DNA of 64,000 nucleotides from Eubacterium_G segne. Lineage in GTDB: Bacteria > Bacillota > Clostridia > Lachnospirales > Lachnospiraceae. Of the stretch, positions 18,136-25,930 are shown in pieces. The position numbers and the translations under genes were made by a program. The notes below the pieces were generated by a model, which had not been told where the DNA came from, ran no database searches, and saw only the letters and a program-made list of their open reading frames with translations. The first letter of the stretch is position 1. The number at the start of each line of letters is the position of its first letter. The stretch is from assembly GCF_014287775.1 (NCBI RefSeq), contig NZ_JACOOZ010000009.1, positions 62,001 through 126,000 of the forward strand, read 5' to 3'.

Positions 18136-18819
18136 ATGACGGAAAATAAATACAATATAATGATAGTGGAAGATGACAATACCATAGCAGAAAAAATAAA
18201 AAGTCATTTGGAAAAATGGGCATATAATGTTTACATAGCGAAGGATTTTGGAAATGTATTAAAAGAAGTATCTGATTTTCAGCCGGATTTAATTTTGTTA
18301 GACATAACCCTGCCATATTTTAATGGATTTTACTGGTGCGGGGAAATACGGAAAATGTTCAAAATTCCCATTATTTTTATATCTTCTGCCGATGACAGTA
18401 TGAATATAGTTATGGCAATGAATATGGGCGGAGACGATTTCATATCAAAACCCTTTGACCTTACGGTACTTACTGCCAAAATATCGGCTCTTATCAGAAG
18501 AAGCTACTCTTATGCAGGTCAGCTTAATACCATAGAAAACAATGGGGTAATACTTAATCTTATGGACGGCACCTGTCTTTATAACGGAGAAAAAACTGAA
18601 CTTTCAAAAAATGAATTTCAAATATTGGCGCTTCTTATGGAAAATTCAGGAAGCGTTGTAAGTCGTGACACCATTATGATGCATTTGTGGGACAGTGAAA
18701 ATTTTATAGATGATAATACATTAACAGTGAATATAAACAGAATCAGAAAAAAACTAAAGGATATAGGATTAGATGATTTTGTAAAGACAAAAAAAGGGTT
18801 AGGTTACATGGTATGTTGA
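18136..18819 (+). CDS. bceR: BceR-type OmpR-family response regulator
   Basis: The start at 18136 is chosen because GGAGA lies 8 bases before it, and MTENKYNIMIVEDD is the natural receiver start; an in-frame ATG 60 bases upstream lies inside the mscL terminator. The product has 227 residues. The receiver domain (1-120) has acidic pocket D13/D14, phosphoacceptor D56 in ILLDITLP and the conserved Lys in SKPFD. The winged-helix DNA-binding domain (about 130-227) has the SKNEFQIL and VNINRIRKKL segments. Its histidine kinase gene overlaps by 7 bases. Family context says it activates the BceAB-type transporter at 22933 through the TTACA-N4-TGTAA box at 22728. The symbol follows the family; the inducer is unknown. 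Confidence 0.88.
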   Translation: MTENKYNIMIVEDDNTIAEKIKSHLEKWAYNVYIAKDFGNVLKEVSDFQPDLILLDITLPYFNGFYWCGEIRKMFKIPIIFISSADDSMNIVMAMNMGGDDFISKPFDLTVLTAKISALIRRSYSYAGQLNTIENNGVILNLMDGTCLYNGEKTELSKNEFQILALLMENSGSVVSRDTIMMHLWDSENFIDDNTLTVNINRIRKKLKDIGLDDFVKTKKGLGYMVC

Positions 18820-19772
18820 TGAAATATTTAAAGGACAGAAAGTTAATATTTATTGCTATTTTATTCTGGATTGCCATATTTTCCGGCGTGTTTGCTTTAT
18901 GTGGAATAGAGTTTAAGTATGTATGGTACCCCACGGCATTAGGGTGCATGGCTTTGGGTATTTGCCTTGTGGTTGATTTTGTTTGTTATTATAAAAAGTG
19001 CCGAAGTCTTACCATGGCAGAAAATAGTATTGATGTAACATTGGATAATTTGCCTAAAACCTCAAATCAGATTGAGAAAATGTACACAGAGCTTCTTAAA
19101 TTACTGACTAATGAAAAAAACGAAGAAATAAATAATATTCTAAATTCAAAAAAAGAAACAATGGAATATGTTACATTGTGGTCACATCAGATAAAAACTC
19201 CCATTACCGCATTGCAGTTATTAGCTAACGATACTGATGAAGAAATCCGGATTGAAATCCTTAACCGGTTGTTTGAAATTGAACAATATCAGGATATGAT
19301 GCTTCAATATCTGCGACTTGAAGGTGGCGGAAATGACTATGTTTTGGCAGATTATAGTGTAAAAGATATGGTTAATCAGGCAGTGAAATACTTTGCCAGA
19401 ATCTTTATTTCTAAAGGAATTTCAGTGAAAATACAGGTGGATGAAAGCAGGAAGGTTGTAACAGATGAAAAGTGGATGGTATTTGTCCTTAAACAGCTTA
19501 TATCAAATGCCCTTAAGTATACTTCAAAAGGGGAAATATGTATATCCTTTGATAATGATGAACTTTTAATTAAGGACTCAGGCATTGGCATTGCAAAAGA
19601 GGATTTGCCAAGAATTTTTGACAGGGGATATACAGGTTACAACGGAAGAAAGGACAAAAAGGCTACAGGTCTTGGTTTGTATCTTACAAAACAGATTCTT
19701 GACCGGCTGAATCATAAGATAGAAATTGATTCTCAAATAGGTGTTGGAACTCGGGTTTTCATAAAATTTTAG
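18813..19772 (+). CDS. bceS: BceS-type intramembrane-sensing histidine kinase
   Basis: The 319-residue kinase has two N-terminal membrane helices (about 11-29 and 36-58) with almost no extracellular loop, the hallmark of intramembrane-sensing kinases that take their signal from a BceAB transporter. The dimerisation motif has catalytic H125 in LWSHQIKTP. The ATPase domain shows N box LISNALKYTSK, G1 KDSGIGI and G2 KATGLGLYL. It overlaps the response-regulator gene by 7 bases, so translation is coupled. The cognate transporter is not next to it: a GH18 gene lies between. The ligand is probably a cell-wall antibiotic or lantibiotic (family knowledge). Confidence 0.88.
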   Translation: MLMKYLKDRKLIFIAILFWIAIFSGVFALCGIEFKYVWYPTALGCMALGICLVVDFVCYYKKCRSLTMAENSIDVTLDNLPKTSNQIEKMYTELLKLLTNEKNEEINNILNSKKETMEYVTLWSHQIKTPITALQLLANDTDEEIRIEILNRLFEIEQYQDMMLQYLRLEGGGNDYVLADYSVKDMVNQAVKYFARIFISKGISVKIQVDESRKVVTDEKWMVFVLKQLISNALKYTSKGEICISFDNDELLIKDSGIGIAKEDLPRIFDRGYTGYNGRKDKKATGLGLYLTKQILDRLNHKIEIDSQIGVGTRVFIKF

Positions 19773-19899
19773 AACAAAAAATTGTATATAATTGGTAATA
19801 TTTAACATAATTGGCTACTTTTTAAATAGGTTTGACATATGGCTAAAACCCTTGCTAGAATGGACGAAAAGGCAAATTTTAAAGGAGGGAAAAGTCATA

Positions 19900-22596
19900 A
19901 TGACAAGGAAAGCAAAGAGAATGCTTGCTAAATTTATGGCCCTTGTAATGGCAGTGACTGTGCTGTCATTTACAGGTGGATTTAGCAGTATGCAGTCTAG
20001 CGTGGTTTATGGAGCGGCTGCATGGAACAGCGAAACAATTTACACAGGGGGAGATGAAGTGGAATACAACGGAGCAATTTACAAATGTAAATGGTGGACT
20101 AAGGGGGACACACCTTCAAACGGAGGTCCTTGGGAGCTGGTTTCCGGGTCAACATCAGGGGGAGATACAGGTGATTTAGGAAGTCTTAAACCGGGAAAAG
20201 CAACAGTCACATTAGACCCACAAATTGGAACAAACGTAAATGGAGTTACACTTCCGTCTAATTATTACAACAAAAAGGTTGTGGGTTATTTTCCAAGCTA
20301 CGCAATTACATCCCAGGCACATGAATATTTCAATATAGCAGATTTACAGTGGGATAAGCTTACTCATATTCAGTATGCTTTTGGTATTGTTAATAAAGAT
20401 ACATGTGAGCTGGAGGTAGGAGATCCGGAACATGACATTGAAAGTAAGTTTGAAGGCACAACCTTTAAACATGACGGACAGGTAATTAAGATGGATGACT
20501 CCCTTGGATACTACGGACAATTTAACATAATGCACACATTAAAGAAAATGCATCCTGATGTAACCGTTCTTATTTCAACAGGTGGCTGGGGAGCATCAGA
20601 AGGTCTTTGGTATGCCACACAAAATGAAGCGTCCATGAGAAAATTCAGTGCTTCGGCAGTTTCATTTATTAGAAAGTACGGTTTTGACGGCATTGATATT
20701 GACTTTGAGTTCCCGTCAGAAACCCCACAGTCAGGAAATTATACGGACTTTACTGAATCTATAAGATCGGGAATTGCAGACAGATACGCCCAGTTTATAA
20801 AAATACTTAGTGAAGATTTAGCTAAGGCATCAAAGGAAGACGGAACATATTATTGGCTTACATCTGCGGTAGCAGCATCATCATGGGTTCTTGGAGGGCA
20901 GACAAATTCAGCCTTTTTAGATTACTTGGATTTTGTATCAGTTATGTCCTATGACTTCCATGGTGGATGGAACAATTATGTAGAAAATCAGGCAAATCTT
21001 TACGCTGATCCGGCAGATACGGAAACAGCCCAGGTGGACGTTAAAACATTGGGATTTGACTGGGCTTACCGGTTTTACAGAGGAAAAGTTCAGTCTGAAA
21101 AGATTTTAATGGGTGTTCCTTATTATACAAGAGGTTGGACAAATGTTTCCGGAGGAACCAACGGATTACACGGTTCGTCAGGTACACCTCTTACTAACAG
21201 CGTTGATAATCTTAACTTATGGTGCGATTTAGATGAAAATGGAAAAGAAGTGGCAGCAGGTGCTAATCCCCTCTGGCATGTAATGAATCTTATGAAATCC
21301 AATTCAAACTATAAGCGTTACTGGGATGACGTAGGAAAGGTTCCTCATATCTGGAATGCACAAAATAACACATTCCTTACATTTGAAGACACAGAATCAG
21401 TACAGGAAAGAATAAATTATGTAAACAACAACAATTTAGGCGGTGTTCTCATATGGGTTATGCACGGAGATTATGATTATGACGAACAGCAGCAGAAATA
21501 TGTAATAGGTGATACTCTTACATCCATGTTCCATGACCAGTTTAAGGCAAAGGGGGCATCAAAGGTATCATCAGATGTGGATTATACTAATGATACATTA
21601 AATTTTAGTGTGGATTTTGGTGGAAAATACGATCATCCAAACTACACATACACAATAAAACTTACAAATAATGAATCTGTGGCATTTCCGGCAGGTTATA
21701 CTTTAAGTTTTGATTTACCGAAATCCAGTAAATTTACCAGTGCATGGGGGGCAACGGCTACCACGGAAGATAAAGGTGACTTTACAACAGTAACCCTTAC
21801 ATCCACCAGTGCACTTTCACCGGGAGAGTCTGTAGAGTTTACAGGTATGTTAAAATGTTGCTTTTCAGGAGTTAAGAATTTTAAGGTAAACGGATATTCC
21901 ATGTTAAGTGAGGTAAATAATGAAATAACCAGACTTAACAGAGCATATCTTACTGACAAAAACGGAGGTTCGTCAGAAATTCCAACTGAACCTGAAACAG
22001 AGGCACCAACAGAAAAGCCTACAGAGGTACCAACACAGACACCGACAGAAAAGCCTACGGAAGCACCAACACAGGCTCCTACAACAAAGCCGGACACAAA
22101 GGTTCAGACATCAGTTAAGGGCTACCAGATAAGCACTACAGTTGAAGGATACAGAGTTTTATATAATGTATCAGACAGTGACAATGAAGTGGTAAAAGCA
22201 GGTCTTATATATGGACTTTCAGATAAGGCAACAGAAAATGAAATGGTTGTGGGAAGTGGAAATCAGGCAGTTTACGACTATGCAGCAACCAATGCAGGAT
22301 TACTTTCTAAAAGTGGTGACACATCACTTTATGCCATGACAATGGAATTTGTTAAAACAAAGGAATTTTATCAGGCAGGTATAATGGTAAGACCATATGT
22401 ACAGTTAAAGAATGGAGAATATGTATACGGAGAGGTAGAATCTTTGAAGGTATATGACATAGCAGATTCTTTGTATCAGAAGGAGTTAATGCCAAATGAG
22501 GCAGCACATTCTTACCTTTATAACAATATTTTAAAGGTAACAGATTCTTCATATACAGAAAAACCATTTAATTATAAAAATATTCTTGTAAAATAG
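19900..22596 (+). CDS. Secreted GH18 chitinase with CBM5/12 and shared C-terminal module
   Basis: The ATG at 19900 follows AAAGGAGG and begins a proper signal peptide (MTRKAKRMLAKFMALVMAV); the longer frame from 19792 does not. The product has 898 residues. Order: signal peptide (to about 39); CBM5/12 chitin-binding module (about 40-82) with aromatic residues in AAWN, KWW and GPWEL; GH18 domain (about 125-545) with ISTGGWG and DGIDIDFEFP (acid E270); a beta-sandwich module (about 555-680); a Pro/Thr/Glu linker; and a C-terminal module (about 735-898) matching the end of the GH5-GH18 protein. It would hydrolyse chitin or chito-oligosaccharides outside the cell. It interrupts an otherwise typical BceRS-BceAB cluster and has its own terminator. 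Confidence 0.93.
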   Translation: MTRKAKRMLAKFMALVMAVTVLSFTGGFSSMQSSVVYGAAAWNSETIYTGGDEVEYNGAIYKCKWWTKGDTPSNGGPWELVSGSTSGGDTGDLGSLKPGKATVTLDPQIGTNVNGVTLPSNYYNKKVVGYFPSYAITSQAHEYFNIADLQWDKLTHIQYAFGIVNKDTCELEVGDPEHDIESKFEGTTFKHDGQVIKMDDSLGYYGQFNIMHTLKKMHPDVTVLISTGGWGASEGLWYATQNEASMRKFSASAVSFIRKYGFDGIDIDFEFPSETPQSGNYTDFTESIRSGIADRYAQFIKILSEDLAKASKEDGTYYWLTSAVAASSWVLGGQTNSAFLDYLDFVSVMSYDFHGGWNNYVENQANLYADPADTETAQVDVKTLGFDWAYRFYRGKVQSEKILMGVPYYTRGWTNVSGGTNGLHGSSGTPLTNSVDNLNLWCDLDENGKEVAAGANPLWHVMNLMKSNSNYKRYWDDVGKVPHIWNAQNNTFLTFEDTESVQERINYVNNNNLGGVLIWVMHGDYDYDEQQQKYVIGDTLTSMFHDQFKAKGASKVSSDVDYTNDTLNFSVDFGGKYDHPNYTYTIKLTNNESVAFPAGYTLSFDLPKSSKFTSAWGATATTEDKGDFTTVTLTSTSALSPGESVEFTGMLKCCFSGVKNFKVNGYSMLSEVNNEITRLNRAYLTDKNGGSSEIPTEPETEAPTEKPTEVPTQTPTEKPTEAPTQAPTTKPDTKVQTSVKGYQISTTVEGYRVLYNVSDSDNEVVKAGLIYGLSDKATENEMVVGSGNQAVYDYAATNAGLLSKSGDTSLYAMTMEFVKTKEFYQAGIMVRPYVQLKNGEYVYGEVESLKVYDIADSLYQKELMPNEAAHSYLYNNILKVTDSSYTEKPFNYKNILVK

Positions 22597-22610
22597 TGAC
22601 TTCATAACAT

Positions 22611-22723
22611 GATGTAACCAAATTACTTTATTATTACCCAATTTCCCCGGTTACATCACAATATAATACTTCTTTTATTTCGGGTGGAGCTTTAATATGA
22701 CAAATATTAGGCTCCACCTTTTG
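22611..22723 (+). terminator. Two hairpins ending the GH18 transcript
   Basis: GATGTAACC (22611-22619) pairs with GGTTACATC (22649-22657). A second hairpin, GGTGGAGC (22683-22690) with GCTCCACC (22711-22718), is followed by TTTTG and looks like the effective terminator. Confidence 0.8.
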
Positions 22724-22727
22724 TATA

Positions 22728-22741
22728 TTACAAAAATGTAA
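22728..22741. promoter_or_regulatory. BceR-type binding site
   Basis: TTACA-AAAA-TGTAA is a perfect inverted repeat and an exact match to the TnACA-N4-TGTAA site described for BceR-like regulators in Firmicutes. It lies about 54 bases upstream of a -10-like TATACT (22795-22800) that lacks a good -35, as expected for an activated promoter. It is 204 bases before the BceA-type ATG. Confidence 0.7.
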
Positions 22742-22830
22742 GGTTAAAGGCAGGATTGTAAGGTGAAATTAAGGAAAATCCCAATTACTTATTGTATACT
22801 TGTAACATAAAGATTTGCAGATTTTTAAAA

Positions 22831-22924
22831 ATAGGAGGAAACAAATGAACGAAGTTCATTTTCAGGGATGTTTCCGACGACTTGCCGCTGACCGGAGGGA
22901 GGGGGCGTTACAATTTATAGGAGG
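22831..22924 (+). repeat. 86-bp SD-flanked leader element, copy 1 (before BceA-type gene)
   Basis: The unit is bounded by direct repeats ATAGGAGG at 22831 and 22917, 86 bases apart, each containing a ribosome site. Inside are an inverted pair GGAAAC ... GTTTCC around the hairpin ATGAAC-GAA-GTTCAT, then GCC ... GGC pairing around CCGGAGG. Two tandem copies lie at 59397-59566. The ATG of the hairpin opens a 27-codon frame ending 4 bases before the BceA-type start. One base fewer than the other copies in the loop after the hairpin changes the reading frame but keeps the pairing. I do not recognise it as a named riboswitch class. Confidence 0.85.
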
Positions 22925-22928
22925 TTAG
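22845..22928 (+). CDS. Possible 27-residue leader peptide
   Basis: ATG at 22845 follows AGGAGG at 7-base spacing, a better initiation site than many real genes here. The frame reads MNEVHFQGCF at the start, ends FIGG, and stops at 22926-22928. The stop is 4 bases before the BceA-type ATG, and the last codons overlap that gene's own ribosome site, so translation would be coupled. The first six residues recur in both copies at 59 kb, but the frames then diverge. It may therefore be a translated regulatory leader rather than a functional peptide. Confidence 0.35.
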   Translation: MNEVHFQGCFRRLAADRREGALQFIGG

Positions 22929-22932
22929 TACC

Positions 22933-23700
22933 ATGGAGGTATTAGAAGTAAATAATTTAAAAAAGATATATACAACAAGATTTGGAGGAAACAAGGTAGA
23001 GGCTTTGCATGATATAAACTTTTCAGTGGAACAGGGAGAATACGTTGCAATAATGGGAGAATCAGGCTCAGGAAAAACTACATTACTTAACATTCTTGCA
23101 GCAGTAGACAGACCTACATCAGGAGATATATTTCTTAATGGCAAAAACACAACAGCAATTAAGGATGACATGCTGGCAAAATTCAGGAGAGAACATTTGG
23201 GATTTGTATTTCAGGATTTTAATCTTTTAGACACTTTTTCCATTGAAGATAATATTTACCTGCCCCTGGTACTTGCAGGAAAAGAATATAAGGATATGAA
23301 ACAGGAGCTGGATGTAATTGCAGGAAAACTGGGAATAAGTCATATACTTCACAAATACCCTTACGAAGTTTCAGGAGGACAAAAACAGAGAACGGCGGTG
23401 GCAAGGGCCATAATTACAAAACCGGACATCCTTTTGGCAGATGAACCTACAGGGGCATTGGATTCAAAATCCACAGGAGATTTATTAGATGTATTTGATA
23501 AGTTAAATTCCGACGGACAGACAATATTAATGGTAACTCACAGCGTAAGGGCTGCATCAAATGCCGGTAGGGTTTTGTTTATAAAAGATGGAGAAATATT
23601 CCATCAGGTATATCGTGGAGCCATGACAAAGGATGAAATGTACAAAAAGATTTCCGACACTTTAACAGTGTTACTGGCAGGTGGTGATTTACATGAATAA
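22933..23700 (+). CDS. bceA: BceA-type ABC transporter ATP-binding protein
   Basis: The 255-residue ATPase has Walker A GESGSGKTT (42-50), Q-loop FQDFNLLD, signature VSGGQKQR and Walker B ILLADEPTG, with the length and wording of the BceA/MacB subgroup. It pairs with the BceB-type permease, whose start overlaps its end by 8 bases. Such transporters free lipid II-cycle targets from peptide antibiotics such as bacitracin or lantibiotics and also signal to BceS. It is preceded by a BceR-type box and an unusual 86-bp leader element. The gene symbol names the family; the drug is unknown. Confidence 0.93.
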   Translation: MEVLEVNNLKKIYTTRFGGNKVEALHDINFSVEQGEYVAIMGESGSGKTTLLNILAAVDRPTSGDIFLNGKNTTAIKDDMLAKFRREHLGFVFQDFNLLDTFSIEDNIYLPLVLAGKEYKDMKQELDVIAGKLGISHILHKYPYEVSGGQKQRTAVARAIITKPDILLADEPTGALDSKSTGDLLDVFDKLNSDGQTILMVTHSVRAASNAGRVLFIKDGEIFHQVYRGAMTKDEMYKKISDTLTVLLAGGDLHE

Positions 23701-25711
23701 AAAATTGTATTTTAGGCTTGCCCTTAGAAATGTAAAAAACAACAAAAGCACATTTCTACCTTTTTCAATTTCAACCTCAGCCATTATTGCCATGTTCTAT
23801 ATGCTATACAGCATATATGAGCAGGTAAATGAAAATATGTTTTCAGGTGCAGAGCAAATGAGAATTATATTAAATTTAGGTGTGTCGATTTGCGGAATAT
23901 TTTCAGTGTTTGTTCTTATTTATACTAACGGATTTTTAATGAAAAGAAGAAGCAGGGAATTTGGACTATATAGTGTATTGGGAATGGAGAAAAAGCATAT
24001 TACCAAAATAGTTTTCTGGGAAATAGTTATTGTGGCATTAGGATGTATTACCACAGGAATATTAGCAGGCATTGCATTATCCAAATTAATGTTTATGGTT
24101 TTGCTGAAAATATTAAATTTAAAAACGGATTTTGCCTTTGGGGTATATCCTAAGCCTGTATTGTTTACCATAATAGTTTTTGACTTAATATTTGCCATAG
24201 TTATATTTTTAAACAGCGTAAGAGTTCATAGATTAAAGCCTGTAGAGCTTATTAGAAATGAAAATGCCGGAGAAAGGGAACCTAAGGCAAAATGGCTTTT
24301 AGCTATATTAGGGCTGGTAACCCTGGCATTAGGCTATTACCTTGCTCTTACAGCTAAAAGCCCAATGGATGCCATGGGAAGGTTCTTTATGGCAGCTCTT
24401 TGTGTAATTATAGGAACCTATTTGCTGTTTATGAGCGTAAGTATTGCCTTTCTTAAAATATTAAAAAAGAATAAAAAATTCTATTATGATAAGAAACATT
24501 TTATTACAGTGTCAGGTATGATGTACCGTATGAAACAAAATGCCGCAGGTTTAGCAACCATATGTATATTAAGTACCTGCGTGCTGGTGGTTTTATCCAC
24601 AACGGTTTCCTTATATGTAGGAATGGAAGATGTTTTAAGGGGACGCTTTCCAAAGGATGTTATGACTAATTATCTGTATTTAGAAGACAGTGACAGTTCT
24701 GAAGAACAGAAGGAAAATCACTATGATTACCAAAAGGTTCAGGATGCATGCCAAAGTCGTGCCGATGAATATAATGTGAAAATACAGGATGAGGATAAAT
24801 ATTATTCCATAGATGATATAGGAGCACTTCAAAATGGCAGATATTCAATGGAAAATATAAGTACCAATAATATGGTGAATTTTAAGGTGAAATTATTAGA
24901 GGATTATAATAGGGCAAACAGTGAGAATATCACCTTAAATTCAAATGAGGTTATAGTGTATTCATCAGATGCAGGTAGAATCAATTCTCAAAAATTAAGC
25001 ATATGCAACAAGGAATACACAATAAAGAAAAAATTAGAAAAACTTCCTGTAGATGAAAAGGAGTTACAGTTATATGACACTCTCTACATTGTAGTTAAAG
25101 ATATGGATGCAATGAAAGAAATCAGGGATGTTATTAATGAAAACACAAAGGATGATTTTGTATGCAACATAAAATATAACTATGAGTTTAATTTAGCAGG
25201 AGATTTTAAGGATAAGGAAGAATACTGTCAGGGGTTAAGGGATGTAATAAACCATACAGGGATAGCTCACACAGACGAAGTGGGAAGCATATATACAAGC
25301 AGACAAAATTTCTTCGGCTTGTACGGAAGCCTTTTCTTTATAGGTATATTTATTGGAACCATGTTTTTAATTACCACGGTAATGATAATATACTATAAGC
25401 AGTTGTCAGAAGGCTATCAGGACAGAAGGCGTTTTGAAATAATGAAAAAAGTGGGAATGGACGATAAGGAAACTAAATCCGTAATTAAAACTCAGATACT
25501 TATGGTGTTCTTTCTACCTATATTTATGGCAGTTATCCATATATGTTTTGCCTTTGACATAATCAGAAAAATGCTGGTAAGTTTAAACTTTAATAACACC
25601 CCGCTGTACATTGTATGCACGGTAATGGTTACTCTTGTATTTTTCATAGTATATGGAATTGTGTACACAATTACCGCAGGAACTTACTACAGGGTAATAA
25701 ACAAGGGGTGA
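23693..25711 (+). CDS. bceB: BceB-type FtsX-domain permease
   Basis: The ATG at 23693 is preferred to an in-frame GTG at 23681, because AGGTGGTGA is a ribosome site for it. The 672-residue protein has the BceB layout: one N-terminal helix, an FtsX block of three (about 55-180), further helices, a large extracellular domain (about 310-525) between two helices, and a C-terminal FtsX block of three. The extracellular domain is thought to bind the drug-target complex. It overlaps the ATPase gene by 8 bases. No further gene of the module follows. Confidence 0.92.
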   Translation: MNKKLYFRLALRNVKNNKSTFLPFSISTSAIIAMFYMLYSIYEQVNENMFSGAEQMRIILNLGVSICGIFSVFVLIYTNGFLMKRRSREFGLYSVLGMEKKHITKIVFWEIVIVALGCITTGILAGIALSKLMFMVLLKILNLKTDFAFGVYPKPVLFTIIVFDLIFAIVIFLNSVRVHRLKPVELIRNENAGEREPKAKWLLAILGLVTLALGYYLALTAKSPMDAMGRFFMAALCVIIGTYLLFMSVSIAFLKILKKNKKFYYDKKHFITVSGMMYRMKQNAAGLATICILSTCVLVVLSTTVSLYVGMEDVLRGRFPKDVMTNYLYLEDSDSSEEQKENHYDYQKVQDACQSRADEYNVKIQDEDKYYSIDDIGALQNGRYSMENISTNNMVNFKVKLLEDYNRANSENITLNSNEVIVYSSDAGRINSQKLSICNKEYTIKKKLEKLPVDEKELQLYDTLYIVVKDMDAMKEIRDVINENTKDDFVCNIKYNYEFNLAGDFKDKEEYCQGLRDVINHTGIAHTDEVGSIYTSRQNFFGLYGSLFFIGIFIGTMFLITTVMIIYYKQLSEGYQDRRRFEIMKKVGMDDKETKSVIKTQILMVFFLPIFMAVIHICFAFDIIRKMLVSLNFNNTPLYIVCTVMVTLVFFIVYGIVYTITAGTYYRVINKG

Positions 25712-25853
25712 GTACCCAATAAGTATAAATTACTTTTGTGCAAATACAAAGGCAATTTATACTTTTAAAATTTGCATCATGGCATTAAGAAAAAACAGTA
25801 ACATTTCATAAAAAGTTTACAAATAAAATCATAATACTAAAAAAGATTTTACA

Positions 25854-25873
25854 TTTACAGGTTATACTGTAAA
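25854..25873. promoter_or_regulatory. Inverted repeat upstream of P-type ATPase
   Basis: TTTACAG-gttata-CTGTAAA, a 7-bp inverted repeat with 6-base spacer, overlaps a -10-like TATACT, 58 bases before the ATPase ATG. It is an operator candidate. The regulator is unknown. Confidence 0.45.
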
Positions 25874-25930
25874 ATATAGGTAACGTTGAATTGTAAAATA
25901 CGGGATTTAGAAAAGTAAACGAGGACAAAT

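Noticed and set aside
21696..22097. Glycine/valine-repeat protein on the minus strand over the GH18 linker
   Set aside because: The GASVGFSVGVCVG pattern is the reverse reading of the Pro/Thr/Glu linker. The same artefact appears at 46787-47164.
22845..22928. Hairpin ATGAAC-GAA-GTTCAT as a mini-ykkC (guanidine-II) riboswitch
   Set aside because: That class needs two hairpins with ACGR tetraloops. Here the loop is a GAA triloop on a six-pair stem and the second half differs.
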